Notes: generated by a model not told the origin, from the letters alone. DNA of 64,000 nt from Lacustribacter sp964460315 (GCA_964460315.1 CAYWPQ010000001.1:91329-155328); one strand, 5' to 3'. Positions 7,694 to 17,438 are shown, counted from the first letter of the stretch. Numbers and translations are program-made.

Positions 7694-9412
7694 TTAGAGA
7701 TCTTCTGCGCCAAGCAACATCTCAGACAAGCCCTTGCCGGCTTGAACCATAGGCCAGACGTTTTCTTCTCGGTCGGTGATGAAGTCCATGAACACCAGGC
7801 GATCCTTCATGGCAAAGGCTTCGCGCAGCGCGGGCTCGACATCCTCTGGTTTGGTGATCTGCATCCCCACATGGCCATAGGCTTCGGCGAGCTTCACAAA
7901 ATCAGGTAGTGAATCCATGTAGGACTCGGCATAGCGACTCTCGTATTCGATTTCCTGCCACTGCCGCACCATGCCAAGGTAACGGTTGTTCAGATTGATC
8001 ACCTTCACCGGAAGGTTGTACTGCTGGCAGGTGGAGAGCTCTTGAATGCACATCTGAATCGAACCCTCGCCCGTGACGCACGCCACCTCCGCGTGGGGAT
8101 GTGCAAGCTTCACGCCCATGGCGTAAGGCAGGCCCACACCCATCGTGCCAAGCCCGCCGGAATTGATCCACCGACGGGGCTGATCGAACTTGTAGAACTG
8201 GGCGGCAAACATCTGGTGCTGACCCACGTCCGACGTGATGAAGGCCTCGCCCTTGGTCACTTCCCAGAGTTTTTCCACCACATATTGCGGCTTGATCACC
8301 GAGCTGCCTTGGTCGTAGGCCAGGCAGTTCTTGCCTCGCCACTGCTGAATCTGATCCCACCACTTGCCCAGTTCTTTCTTGTTCGGGCCCTGACCTGCGG
8401 CGATGGCCTCTTTGATCTGGCTGATCATTTCGCGCATGACCTCGGCCACATCACCCACGATGGGAAGATCCACCTTCACACGCTTTGAAATGGACGATGG
8501 GTCGATATCGACATGAATGATCTTGCGCGGGTTTTGCGCAAAATGCTTGGGGTTGCCGATCACTCGGTCATCGAAGCGGGCGCCAATGCCCACCAGCACG
8601 TCGCAGTGCTGCATGGCCATGTTGCACTCGTAGGTGCCGTGCATGCCAGGCATGCCAAGGAATTTCTCGTTGGTGGCCGGATACGCGCCCAGCCCCATCA
8701 GGGTGTTGGTGCATGGGTAGCCAAGAAGATCCACCAGTTCGCGAAGCTCACGATGGGCATTGCCCAAAATAATTCCGCCACCGGTGTAGATCATGGGGCG
8801 CTCGGCAGAGAGCATCGCCTGAACGGCCTTCTTGATCTGCCCCGTGTGCCCTTTGACCACGGGGTTGTAGGAACGCATCGAGACTTCTTTGGGGTAATCG
8901 AACTTGCAGCGGTCTCGGGTGATGTCCTTCGGGATGTCCACCAGCACAGGGCCGGGGCGGCCCGTACGCGCCAGGTAGAAAGCCTTTTTGATGGTGGAGG
9001 CGAGATCTCGCACATCCTTCACCAGGAAGTTGTGCTTCACGCAGGGGCGCGTAATGCCCACGGTGTCGCATTCTTGAAAGGCGTCTAGCCCGATGGCGTG
9101 GGTGGGCACCTGGCCCGAGAGAATCACCATCGGCACCGAATCCATGTAAGCCGTGGCAATGCCGGTGACGGCGTTGGTCGCACCCGGTCCGCTGGTGACC
9201 AGGCAGACACCCACTTTTTCAGTGGAGCGTGCGTAAGCGTCAGCAGCATGAACGGCAGCCTGCTCGTGACGAACGAGCACATGCTGAAACTTTTTCTGTT
9301 TGTAAATCTCGTCGTAGATGTAGAGGACGGCACCACCAGGGTAGCCAAAGATGTGTTCAACCTGCTCTTCATGCAGGCAACGAATGACGATTTCTGCGCC
9401 AGTAATTTCCAT
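7694..9412 (-). CDS. ilvI: Acetolactate synthase large (catalytic) subunit
   Basis: Thiamine diphosphate enzyme condensing two pyruvates, or pyruvate with 2-oxobutyrate, in valine/leucine/isoleucine synthesis. All three domains of a 572-residue catalytic subunit are present: N-terminal PYR domain with catalytic Glu50 in VRHEQAAVHAADAYAR, the central FAD-binding region, and the C-terminal PP domain with the thiamine-binding stretch from GEGSIQM to NLNN. The first residue pair is GEG rather than the common GDG; from memory, Burkholderiales enzymes often show this. First gene of the operon; 224 bases upstream may hold a short leader peptide (9564-9605). Confidence 0.97.
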   Translation of the reverse strand: MEITGAEIVIRCLHEEQVEHIFGYPGGAVLYIYDEIYKQKKFQHVLVRHEQAAVHAADAYARSTEKVGVCLVTSGPGATNAVTGIATAYMDSVPMVILSGQVPTHAIGLDAFQECDTVGITRPCVKHNFLVKDVRDLASTIKKAFYLARTGRPGPVLVDIPKDITRDRCKFDYPKEVSMRSYNPVVKGHTGQIKKAVQAMLSAERPMIYTGGGIILGNAHRELRELVDLLGYPCTNTLMGLGAYPATNEKFLGMPGMHGTYECNMAMQHCDVLVGIGARFDDRVIGNPKHFAQNPRKIIHVDIDPSSISKRVKVDLPIVGDVAEVMREMISQIKEAIAAGQGPNKKELGKWWDQIQQWRGKNCLAYDQGSSVIKPQYVVEKLWEVTKGEAFITSDVGQHQMFAAQFYKFDQPRRWINSGGLGTMGVGLPYAMGVKLAHPHAEVACVTGEGSIQMCIQELSTCQQYNLPVKVINLNNRYLGMVRQWQEIEYESRYAESYMDSLPDFVKLAEAYGHVGMQITKPEDVEPALREAFAMKDRLVFMDFITDREENVWPMVQAGKGLSEMLLGAEDL

Positions 9413-9563
9413 AGGTTTTCGGTCCTATCAAGTTCCAGTGATCCTTGCCCGCCGGCGCCACCCGAATTCAATCGTTCGAATTCCAGCGACACAGACCTTG
9501 CGACAAGGGCTTTGAGTTGACGGATCGCCGTTGCTGGGTCTTGTGGAACCAGTACCGGCAAGG

Positions 9564-9605
9564 TCAAGCGGCGTAATTTAGCACAAGCACGTATGATTTC
9601 GCCAT
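9564..9605 (-). CDS. Possible Val/Leu leader peptide upstream of ilvI
   Basis: A 13-residue frame, MAKSYVLVLNYAA, ends about 150 bases before ilvI and contains four consecutive Val/Leu codons (GTG CTT GTG CTA). This would suit attenuation of a valine/leucine operon, in parallel with the clearer leucine leader before leuA. Against it: the peptide is short, GGAGAG lies rather far upstream (about 12 bases), no U-tailed terminator follows, and its promoter would have to overlap the divergent RDD gene. Treat as a hypothesis. Confidence 0.35.
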   Translation of the reverse strand: MAKSYVLVLNYAA

Positions 9606-9636
9606 CCGAAGGCTTCTCTCCAAGGGCTTCCCCTTC

Positions 9637-10158
9637 ATGCAACGCACCGATTCCAAGAGCTCACGCAACCGAACCCAGGACACCCAGGCCCTGCCCGACC
9701 GCAGCCCATCGGGGACACCCACCCCTCCCGCCACCGTCTGGCGGCGCTTCATGGGCATGGTCTATGAGGGCCTGTTGCTATTCGGCCCCTTGCTGATCCT
9801 TGGGTTTCTCTACTCGGTGGTTGTGGATTTCAGCGACCGGGCTGACCCGGCAACTCTTCCGTTCAAGCGCCTCGGGCTTCAGTTATTTTTGGGCGGGGCA
9901 CTGCTTGCTTATTTTGTGTGGGGATGGACCAAGAATCGGTGCACCCTGCCCATGCAGACCCTGGGCCTTCGAGTGGAAAGCCGAGAAGGCGGCCCGTTGA
10001 GTCAAGGCCGCGCGCTTCTTCGCGCCTTCATTGCCGTGCCCAGTGTTCTGTCAGGTCTTGGGATTCTCTGGGCGATGATCGATCGAGATTCCCAGACCCT
10101 TCACGACCGGCTGTCGGGGTCGCGCCTTGTGCACATTCCCGTGAAGCGAATGCTCTGA
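9637..10158 (+). CDS. RDD-family integral membrane protein
   Basis: 173 residues. After a polar N terminus (about 1-35) comes the RDD pattern: WRRFMGMVYEGLLLFG leading into membrane segment 1, segment 2 near 85-100 (LGGALLAYFVWGW), the CTLPMQTLGLRV turn, and segment 3 near 130-150, closing with HDRLSGSRLV. RDD proteins are small membrane proteins of mostly unknown role; some are linked to transport. The true start may be the internal ATG for MGMVYEG (9751), since the first 38 residues are low-complexity. It is divergent from ilvI and converges on clpB. Confidence 0.85.
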   Translation: MQRTDSKSSRNRTQDTQALPDRSPSGTPTPPATVWRRFMGMVYEGLLLFGPLLILGFLYSVVVDFSDRADPATLPFKRLGLQLFLGGALLAYFVWGWTKNRCTLPMQTLGLRVESREGGPLSQGRALLRAFIAVPSVLSGLGILWAMIDRDSQTLHDRLSGSRLVHIPVKRML

Positions 10159-10178
10159 CCCGTCACCGGGCCAGAGCC

Positions 10179-12782
10179 TTAATGCACAACCCGGTCAAAC
10201 GCAAAGTCACCGTTTTTAAAATCCACCGGGATCACGTCGTTGGGCCCGAACCGGCCCTCCAAAATCAATTTAGCCACGGGGTTTTCGATCCGCTGCTGAA
10301 TGGCACGCTTCAGCGGCCTTGCGCCATACAGAGGATCGAAGCCTGCCTTGGCAATCTCATCAAGTGCGGTGTCCGAGACCTCAAGCTTCATGCCATGAGC
10401 TTCAATTCGAGCCTCAAGTCGCTGAAGCTGAATGCTCGCAATGCCTCGGATATGCCGAGGATCCAGCGCGTGAAAAACCACGATCTCATCGATGCGGTTA
10501 ATGAACTCGGGCCTGAAGTGGGAACGCACCTCAGTCATGACGGCCTCTTTGATGGTCTCCGAAGCCGAACCGCTCAGGCGCTGAATTTCTTGTGAACCCA
10601 AATTCGAGGTCATCACCACCACCGTGTTGCGAAAGTCCACGGTTCGGCCCTGACCGTCGGTCAGCCGGCCATCGTCCAAGACCTGCAGCAGCACATTGAA
10701 CACATCCGGGTGGGCTTTCTCCACTTCGTCCAAAAGAATCACGCTGTAGGGCTTGCGACGAACACTCTCCGTCAGCGTACCGCCCTCTTCATAGCCAACA
10801 TAGCCTGGGGGCGCACCAATGAGACGCGAGACGGAATGCTTTTCCATGAACTCGCTCATGTCGATCCGAACCAGGTGCTCTTCGGAATCGAACAAAAACT
10901 GCGCCAGCGCTTTGCATAGCTCCGTCTTGCCCACCCCGGTGGGACCAAGAAAAAGAAATGACCCATAAGGGCGGTTCGGATCAGAAAGCCCAGCACGCGA
11001 TCGACGAATGGCATCGGCGACCAAGGTCACTGCCTCGTCTTGGCCAACCACACGATCATGCAGATGGGCCTCCATGGCAAGAAGCTTGTCGCGCTCCCCC
11101 GTCATCATCTTGGACACAGGAATACCTGTTGCCCGAGACACCACCTCGGCAATCTCTTCAGCACCCACCTGAGTGCGCAGCAGTCGAGGCTTGGCCGCCT
11201 CAATATCGCCAGACGAATCGGCCGCCTTCAGCCGGGCCTCAAGCTCCGGAAGACGGCCGTACTGAAGTTCAGAGACCTTCTGCCAGTCCCCCTTACGGGT
11301 GTGGGTTTCGATTTCGTGGCGAACCTGATCGATCTCCTCTTTGATCGACTGGGAACCCTGAACCGCAGCCTTTTCAGCCTTCCAGACCTCTTCAAGATCG
11401 GCCGACTCGCGCTCGAGCTTGTCAATCTCTTGCTCAAGCAGCTCAAAGCGCTTTCGTGATGCCTCGTCTTTTTCTTTACGAACGGCTTCGCGCTCGATCT
11501 TCAGCTGAATCAATCGACGATCAAGCTTGTCCATGGACTCGGGCTTGGAATCAATCTCCATCTTGATCCGAGACGCCGCCTCATCGATGAGGTCAATCGC
11601 CTTGTCGGGAAGAAAACGGTCGGTGATGTAGCGATTGGAAAGCTCGGCTGCAGCGACGATGGCCGGATCCGTGATTTCGACACCATGATGAATCTCATAA
11701 CGCTCTTGCAGGCCTCGGAGAATCGCAATCGTCGCTTCCACGGAAGGCTCACCCACCAAGACTTTTTGGAAGCGTCGCTCCAAGGCCGCATCTTTTTCGA
11801 TGTACTTGCGGTATTCGTCCAGTGTGGTGGCACCAATGCAGTGAAGTTCGCCTCGAGAGAGCGCAGGCTTCAACATATTGCCGGCATCCATCGCGCCTTC
11901 GGCCTTTCCCGCACCCACCATGGTGTGGATCTCGTCAATAAAGACAATCGGGTGCCCAGAAGGATGGGATTCCGACATCTGCGCAATATCTTTCAGCACC
12001 GCCTTCAGTCGTTCTTCGAATTCACCGCGATACTTGGCACCCGCCAAAAGCGCGGCCATGTCCAAGGTCAGAACCACCTTGCCCTTTAAGCCCTCGGGCA
12101 CCTCACCGTTGACGATGCGTTGGGCCAGCCCCTCGACGATGGCGGTCTTGCCCACGCCGGGTTCGCCAATCAGCACAGGATTGTTCTTGGTGCGACGCTG
12201 AAGGATCTGGATGCAACGACGAATTTCATCATCACGGCCGATCACCGGGTCAAGCTTGCCCCGGGCGGCTCGTTCGGTCAGATCCACGCAGTATTTCTTC
12301 AATGATTCCCGCTGCCCTTCAGCCTCGGCGGAATCCACAGACTGGCCGCCTCGAACGGCGTTGATGGCCAGATCCAGATTGGCGCGGGTGAGCCCGGCCT
12401 CACGCAGTAATTTTCCTGCGGGGCCTTTGTCATCCGAGAGGGCCAAAAGAAAGAGTTCACTCGCGATGAACTGGTCACCACGGCTCTGGGCCTCGCGGTC
12501 CGTCAGATTCAAAAGCTTCACAAGTTCAGAGCCCACCGTGACCTGGCCTTCCGGCTTCGAGACCTTGGGAAGGCTCGCCAGTGCGCTGTCAACCGCCTGC
12601 GCGAGTCGCTGGGTGTTCACACCGGCCCGGGCCAGCAGTGACTGGGTCGACCCCTCGTCTTGCCTGAGCAAGGCCAGCAAAAGGTGCAGGGGCTCAATGG
12701 TCGGGTTGTCGGCGCCCACAGCAAGGCTCTGGGCGTCCGAGATGGCCTGTTGGAAGGCCGTGGTCAGTTTGTCCATTCTCAT
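10179..12782 (-). CDS. clpB: ATP-dependent disaggregase chaperone ClpB
   Basis: Hexameric AAA+ disaggregase that pulls polypeptides out of aggregates with DnaK. The 867-residue product shows the N-domain repeats (1-150), first ATPase module with GEPGVGKT (about 210) and IVFIDEIHT, the long coiled-coil middle domain (about 410-530) that separates ClpB from ClpA, and the second module with GPTGVGKT (about 615), VILLDEVEKAHPDV and a sensor region. Start MRMDKLTTAFQQAI matches family N termini. It ends the long minus-strand run headed by the aminotransferase gene. I could not find a convincing sigma-32 promoter in the 60 bases upstream. Confidence 0.98.
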   Translation of the reverse strand: MRMDKLTTAFQQAISDAQSLAVGADNPTIEPLHLLLALLRQDEGSTQSLLARAGVNTQRLAQAVDSALASLPKVSKPEGQVTVGSELVKLLNLTDREAQSRGDQFIASELFLLALSDDKGPAGKLLREAGLTRANLDLAINAVRGGQSVDSAEAEGQRESLKKYCVDLTERAARGKLDPVIGRDDEIRRCIQILQRRTKNNPVLIGEPGVGKTAIVEGLAQRIVNGEVPEGLKGKVVLTLDMAALLAGAKYRGEFEERLKAVLKDIAQMSESHPSGHPIVFIDEIHTMVGAGKAEGAMDAGNMLKPALSRGELHCIGATTLDEYRKYIEKDAALERRFQKVLVGEPSVEATIAILRGLQERYEIHHGVEITDPAIVAAAELSNRYITDRFLPDKAIDLIDEAASRIKMEIDSKPESMDKLDRRLIQLKIEREAVRKEKDEASRKRFELLEQEIDKLERESADLEEVWKAEKAAVQGSQSIKEEIDQVRHEIETHTRKGDWQKVSELQYGRLPELEARLKAADSSGDIEAAKPRLLRTQVGAEEIAEVVSRATGIPVSKMMTGERDKLLAMEAHLHDRVVGQDEAVTLVADAIRRSRAGLSDPNRPYGSFLFLGPTGVGKTELCKALAQFLFDSEEHLVRIDMSEFMEKHSVSRLIGAPPGYVGYEEGGTLTESVRRKPYSVILLDEVEKAHPDVFNVLLQVLDDGRLTDGQGRTVDFRNTVVVMTSNLGSQEIQRLSGSASETIKEAVMTEVRSHFRPEFINRIDEIVVFHALDPRHIRGIASIQLQRLEARIEAHGMKLEVSDTALDEIAKAGFDPLYGARPLKRAIQQRIENPVAKLILEGRFGPNDVIPVDFKNGDFAFDRVVH

Positions 12783-12842
12783 GATTCATCTCACTCAAAG
12801 AGTGTGGCTTCGGCCACGTTGAATCAGAAGATGGAGACGCAG

Positions 12843-13991
12843 CTAGCGAAATTCAAGGCGTCGGATCGGGCTTCGGTCTTCCAGCTCATTCACATAGGCC
12901 TCGATCCCAGCCGATTCGCGCTCCAAAAACCTGGCCACCGCGTCTTTCAATTGAGGTTGAGCTAGCCAATGGGCGGAATAGGTTTTCACGGGGGAAAAGC
13001 CGCGGGCCAGCTTGTGCTCGCCTTGCGCGCCGCCCTCGAAATGCTGAATACCCTGCCCGATGGCCCATTCGATGGGTGTGTAATAAGCAAGCTCAAAGTG
13101 CAGGCTGTCGACCCGCTCCATCGCACCCCAGTAACGGCCATAGAGCACCTCACCGCTTCGCAACAACAGTGAAGCCGCAATCGGGTGGTCCTGTCGATCG
13201 GCCAGACACAACACGAGGGCCTGCGGCATGGTCTTCGCCAGATGCAGGAAGAATTCAAGATTTAAATAGGGCGTTGATCGGTGCTCGCGATAGGTGCGGG
13301 CATAGCACCCATAAAAGAACTCCCAGGCCTCGGTCGTGATTTCTTGCCCCGCCAACACCCGGGTGGTCACACCCGCATCACGGACTTTCCGTCGCTCCGC
13401 CTTCACTTTTTTTCGCTTGGGCTGGGTCAGGCTGCTCAGATAATCCTCAAAGGCTTGAAAGCCAAGGTTATGCCAGTGGAACTGAACACCCTCGCGAATT
13501 AACCAGCCAGATGCCTTCAGCTGGGAAAGGTCGAGCTCGTCGGGAAACAATAGGTGGGCTGAAGACAAGCCAGCTGACTGAACCTGGGACTGGAGTGCTT
13601 CAATAAGTATGGATCGGGCTTCTGGTGATTGAGTCAGAAGCCTTGCCCCAGGGATTGGCGAAAATGGAATCGCCACCAATAACTTCGGAAAGTAATCAAA
13701 CCCTGCCCGCTCGTAGGCGTCCGCCCAAGCCCAGTCAAAAACATATTCGCCATAGGAATGGTCCTTCAGATAGAGGGGCGCGGCCCCCACCAGAGCTCCA
13801 TGATCATCCCTCACCGTCAGCGGAATCGGCTGCCAGCCGGTGTCGGCACGGGTGCAGCCGGTCTCTTCTAAGCCCGAGAGAAACTCCCATTGCAACATGG
13901 GGCATGCCGACGATGAGTCGCCAAGAAGACCGTTCCACTCGTCGCGATCAATCTCGGAATAGGACCCCGTCAGGGTAACGTGATGCGTCAT
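12843..13991 (-). CDS. FemAB-like / GNAT superfamily protein (COG3146, DUF482 type)
   Basis: 382 residues resembling the conserved bacterial family placed in the acyl-CoA N-acyltransferase (FemAB-like) fold, with characteristic HFEGGAQGEHKLARGFSP near 325-342 and the PKRKKVKAERRKV basic stretch near 190-202. The substrate is unknown; relatives are annotated as possible peptidoglycan-related or aminoacyl transferases, but I know of no firm assay for this branch. It lies between moaE and clpB, as in other Burkholderiales, with small gaps, so it is probably co-transcribed. No signal peptide is visible; probably cytoplasmic. Confidence 0.8.
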   Translation of the reverse strand: MTHHVTLTGSYSEIDRDEWNGLLGDSSSACPMLQWEFLSGLEETGCTRADTGWQPIPLTVRDDHGALVGAAPLYLKDHSYGEYVFDWAWADAYERAGFDYFPKLLVAIPFSPIPGARLLTQSPEARSILIEALQSQVQSAGLSSAHLLFPDELDLSQLKASGWLIREGVQFHWHNLGFQAFEDYLSSLTQPKRKKVKAERRKVRDAGVTTRVLAGQEITTEAWEFFYGCYARTYREHRSTPYLNLEFFLHLAKTMPQALVLCLADRQDHPIAASLLLRSGEVLYGRYWGAMERVDSLHFELAYYTPIEWAIGQGIQHFEGGAQGEHKLARGFSPVKTYSAHWLAQPQLKDAVARFLERESAGIEAYVNELEDRSPIRRLEFR

Positions 13992-14021
13992 CCGCCTAGT
14001 CCGGTCTGCCGCGTTTCACAC

Positions 14022-14489
14022 CTACCACCGTTTCAACGCGTCGTCGTCTTGTTTGCGAGGCTCGACCCAGCGTTCTCCCGCCGGGAGCGTTTCTTTTTTC
14101 CAAAACGGTGCCTTGGACTTCAGAAAATCCATGATGAAGGCACAGGCCTGAAGCGCCGCTTCGCGGTGAGCACTGGTCACACCCACCCAGACAATCTCGT
14201 CAGCGGGCTGAAGGTCGCCGATGCGATGGATTACTCGCGCATTCAGCAGCGGCCATCGCGCGTGGGCCTGATCCAGAATGTCCTGAATACTGGACTCGGT
14301 CATGCCCGGGTAATGTTCCAGGCGAAGCCGAGCCACGGCATCCCCCTCATTAAGATCACGCACGGTGCCAACAAACGAGGCTGAAGCTCCCACTCGGGTG
14401 TCCCAACGACCGTCGTCGTGACAACGAAGCAGGCGCATCTCCTCGCCGACATCAAAGGGCTCGGACTGGACGCGGACGGGGCGCATCAT
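14022..14489 (-). CDS. moaE: Molybdopterin synthase catalytic subunit
   Basis: Transfers sulfur from the MoaD C-terminal thiocarboxylate to cyclic pyranopterin monophosphate. The 155-residue product has the GTVRDLNEGD loop, RLRLEHYPGM, HRIGDL with GVTSAHREAALQAC, and the active-site lysine region KSKAPFWKKE (about 124-133). The ATG overlaps the moaD stop (ATGATG), a tight translational coupling expected for two subunits of one complex. Two consecutive ATG codons make the exact start ambiguous by one residue. Confidence 0.96.
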   Translation of the reverse strand: MMRPVRVQSEPFDVGEEMRLLRCHDDGRWDTRVGASASFVGTVRDLNEGDAVARLRLEHYPGMTESSIQDILDQAHARWPLLNARVIHRIGDLQPADEIVWVGVTSAHREAALQACAFIMDFLKSKAPFWKKETLPAGERWVEPRKQDDDALKRW

Positions 14490-14743
14490 CCCCCCGTCAC
14501 CGGCGGAAAGAAAGCCACTTCGTCGCCTTCCGAAATTGGATCATTGTCATTGGCCATTCGTTGATTGACCGCGCCACGAATGGCTCGCGTGGGGTCAAGG
14601 GCCTCTGACCAGCTGCCTCCTCGGGCCCGGAGGTGCTCACGAAGGCCGGCAAGTGTTCTGACATCTTCTGGCAGCAGCAGCGTCTCGTCGTCGGTGCCCG
14701 TTTGTTCCCGAAGCGAGGCAAACAACCTCAGTCGAATCTTCAT
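14486..14743 (-). CDS. moaD: Molybdopterin synthase sulfur carrier subunit
   Basis: Ubiquitin-like sulfur carrier of 85 residues. It begins MKIRLRLFASLREQTG and ends with FFPPVTGG, the Gly-Gly tail that is adenylated by MoeB and carries the thiocarboxylate. I chose the ATG at MKIRL; an upstream in-frame ATG would run back into moeA and lacks similarity. Placement moeA-moaD-moaE is a complete late-step molybdenum cofactor cassette. Confidence 0.95.
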   Translation of the reverse strand: MKIRLRLFASLREQTGTDDETLLLPEDVRTLAGLREHLRARGGSWSEALDPTRAIRGAVNQRMANDNDPISEGDEVAFFPPVTGG

Positions 14744-14763
14744 GGTCTTAGGTTCAGTGATCT

Positions 14764-15957
14764 TCAGTAAAAAGAAGTGTAGGGAATAAAGCAAACACTT
14801 TGTCCAACACGAACAGGGGTTGAAGCAGGAATTTCAATCAACCCCTGTGATTGCGTGACGGAGGACAACACCCCCGAGTTCTGACGATCATGAATTTGTG
14901 CACACCCCTGCGCATCGATCCAGCCACGAAGATATTCCTGACGAGCATCAGGCTTGGACCAGTCGAATCCGGATGGCACCGCCTTGGTGATCGGCTTGGA
15001 GGGCTGACCTCCCATCATCTTAAGAATAGCCGGGCGCACCAAAAGCATAAAGGTGACCCATGCAGCGACGGGGTTACCTGGCATCCCCATGAAAACCGCC
15101 CGCCCAATATGTCCCGCGGCAAAAGGTTTGCCTGGCTTGATGGCGATCTTCCAAAGATCAAGACGCCCCAAGGCACTGATGGCCGCCTTGATATGGTCTT
15201 CCTCGCCCACCGAGACACCACCGCAGGTGAGAACGAGGTCGGATCTCTCAGAAGCTTCGTGAAGACGGTCTCGAGTCCGATCAAACTGGTCAGGAAGACA
15301 ACCCATATCGAAGACCTCACAGCCGAGCGATTGCACCAGGCCAACGATCATCGGTCGATTACTGTCGTAGATCTGCCCCGGCCCAAGTGACTCTCCGGGT
15401 TGGCGCAGTTCATCGCCGGAGGAGAACACCGAAACCTTCAAACGACGAATGACTTCCAGCTCAGCAATCCCTACCGAGGCAACAAGACCCAGGTCGGCGG
15501 CCTGCAGTCGGTGGCCTGCGTTGAGCAACATCTGACCGGCAGCGAGGTCGCCCGCTCGGGGACGAATGTTCTGACCAGGAGCCACCGGCGCAAGAAGCTG
15601 AATTCGGCCATCGTCATGAAGCTGAACCTGTTCCTGCATCACGACCGCATTGGCCCCCAAGGGAATGGGCGCCCCAGTGAAAATTCGGGCCACGGTGCCC
15701 GGTGTCAAAGCGACGCCGGGGTGCCCTGCTGCAATACGCTGACTCACCACCAAAGGTTCCAAAGCGTTGTTCATCTCGACGGCCACCCCTGCGTAGCCGT
15801 CCATCTGGCTGTTGTCGTAGGAAGGTACGTCCAGCGGTGACACCACTTCGTTGGCAAGCACGCGCCCGAGCGCTGCGCGAAGACTAATCGATTCGGAACC
15901 CGTCACTGGACTCACGGATTCAAGGAGATGATCAAGAGCTTCTTCGAGGGTTTTCAT
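14764..15957 (-). CDS. moeA: Molybdopterin molybdenumtransferase
   Basis: Inserts molybdate into adenylated molybdopterin. 397 residues with the MoeA hallmarks: PLDVPSYDNSQMDGYA near 40-55, the IFTGAPIPLGANAVVMQE segment, the MoCF-binding domain with SSGDEL, TCGGVSVGEEDH and KPGKPFAAG, and FMGMPGNPVA with the C-terminal beta-barrel domain. GGGAG precedes the ATG at good spacing. It follows thrC after 32 bases; the link of molybdenum cofactor genes to threonine synthesis is positional, not functional. Confidence 0.96.
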   Translation of the reverse strand: MKTLEEALDHLLESVSPVTGSESISLRAALGRVLANEVVSPLDVPSYDNSQMDGYAGVAVEMNNALEPLVVSQRIAAGHPGVALTPGTVARIFTGAPIPLGANAVVMQEQVQLHDDGRIQLLAPVAPGQNIRPRAGDLAAGQMLLNAGHRLQAADLGLVASVGIAELEVIRRLKVSVFSSGDELRQPGESLGPGQIYDSNRPMIVGLVQSLGCEVFDMGCLPDQFDRTRDRLHEASERSDLVLTCGGVSVGEEDHIKAAISALGRLDLWKIAIKPGKPFAAGHIGRAVFMGMPGNPVAAWVTFMLLVRPAILKMMGGQPSKPITKAVPSGFDWSKPDARQEYLRGWIDAQGCAQIHDRQNSGVLSSVTQSQGLIEIPASTPVRVGQSVCFIPYTSFY

Positions 15958-15989
15958 GCAACGCTCCCGATGGAATCGCCCCGCAACGC

Positions 15990-17438
15990 TTAGAGTGCGC
16001 GGCTTGCGATCAGCTGTTTGAGATGCTCGACATCCTGGCCGATGGCCTCGACACGCTGGGGCTTGGATTCAAGATCCTCAAGCCCCTTGGGACGCGGCGC
16101 GGGGCGGCCAAGCGCCTCTTCGATGGTCTCACCGAACTTCGCGGGAAGTGCGGTCTCTAGGCAGACCATGGGCACGCCCGGCTCAAGGTATTGCCTCCCC
16201 ACAAAGATACCGTCAGCGGTATGGGGGTCAATCACCCGAGCATAACGCTGATGGATATCACGAATGGTGTCGAGTCGATTCGGATGGGTGCTCTTACCCG
16301 AGCGCACACCACTGTCTTGAACCCGCTGCCAGGCTGGCGTGCCCGCAAGAGAGAACTGACCGGTTTGTGCCAGCTGCCGCCAGAGGCCGGCAAGCTTTTC
16401 GCCATCTTGGTCCAACATGAGAAAGACATAACGTTCAAAATTCGAAGCCTTGGAAATGTCCATGGACGGGCTTGAGGTGAGATAGGTTTCCTTGGCGCCC
16501 CGAACCCGGTAAACGCCGGTGCGGAAAAACTCATCAAGCACATCGTTTTCATTGGTGGCCACGATCAGCCGGTGAACCGGCAGCCCCATGGATTTCGCCA
16601 TGTAGCCCGAAAACACATTGCCAAAGTTGCCCGAGGGCACGGAAAACGAAACCGGATCACCCACGGTAAGGCCAGTGGCCTCAACGGCCGCGAAGTAGCC
16701 TTTGAAGTAATAGACCACCTGAGACATGATGCGGGCCCAGTTGATCGAATTCACCGTGCCAATCCGCCACCGGGATTTGAACTCGAGATCCGCCGAGACA
16801 GCCTTCACCATATCCTGGCAGTCATCGAACACCCCCGCGACGGCGAGGTTGTGAATGTTGGGCTCTTGAAGGGAATACATCTGGGCCCGTTGGAAGGCAC
16901 TCATTCGACCCTGCGGAGACAGCATGAACACCGAGACAGCCTGTTTGTCTCGCATGGCATATTCCGCGGCGCTTCCCGTATCCCCCGAGGTTGCGCCAAG
17001 GATATTGAGCGTCTGGCCGCGACGGGTGAGCACAGCCTCAAAGAGCTGGCCCAGCATCTGCATGGCCATGTCTTTGAAGGCCAGCGTGGGGCCGTTCGAG
17101 AGTTCTAAAATTGAAATCGGCGCGCCCTGCTCAAGGCCAAGAACACAAAGCGGCGCGATGTCCGGATGATGAAATTTCTCTTCCGTGTAGGCGGCCGCGG
17201 TCAGGCGATCCAGCTCGGCTCGATCCATGTCGTCAGCGAAACGAGAAATCACTTCCGCCGCAAGCTTGGCATACGACAAACCCGACAGGCTGCGAATCTG
17301 ATCCATCGAAAACCTGGGCATCGACTGCGGCATGGCAAGGCCACCGTCTTGGGCAAGGCCCTCCAGCAAGATGTCTTCAAAACCACCCATGGAAGCGGCG
17401 GGCTTGGCCGCTCGGGTAGAAACGTACTGCAGACTCAT
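15990..17438 (-). CDS. thrC: Threonine synthase
   Basis: Pyridoxal-phosphate enzyme converting O-phosphohomoserine to threonine. 482 residues, the longer fungal/proteobacterial type. The cofactor lysine is Lys122 in NGPTLAFKDMAMQ, the phosphate-binding loop reads LGATSGDTGSAAEYA, and SVPSGNFGNVFSGY is present. The ATG overlaps the hom stop by four bases (ATGA), so hom and thrC are translationally coupled steps of the threonine branch. Confidence 0.97.
   Translation of the reverse strand: MSLQYVSTRAAKPAASMGGFEDILLEGLAQDGGLAMPQSMPRFSMDQIRSLSGLSYAKLAAEVISRFADDMDRAELDRLTAAAYTEEKFHHPDIAPLCVLGLEQGAPISILELSNGPTLAFKDMAMQMLGQLFEAVLTRRGQTLNILGATSGDTGSAAEYAMRDKQAVSVFMLSPQGRMSAFQRAQMYSLQEPNIHNLAVAGVFDDCQDMVKAVSADLEFKSRWRIGTVNSINWARIMSQVVYYFKGYFAAVEATGLTVGDPVSFSVPSGNFGNVFSGYMAKSMGLPVHRLIVATNENDVLDEFFRTGVYRVRGAKETYLTSSPSMDISKASNFERYVFLMLDQDGEKLAGLWRQLAQTGQFSLAGTPAWQRVQDSGVRSGKSTHPNRLDTIRDIHQRYARVIDPHTADGIFVGRQYLEPGVPMVCLETALPAKFGETIEEALGRPAPRPKGLEDLESKPQRVEAIGQDVEHLKQLIASRAL

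Noticed and set aside
7694..9412. GEG for GDG in the thiamine motif of IlvI as a loss of function
   Set aside because: The rest of the active site is intact and, as far as I recall, GEG is normal in related betaproteobacterial enzymes.
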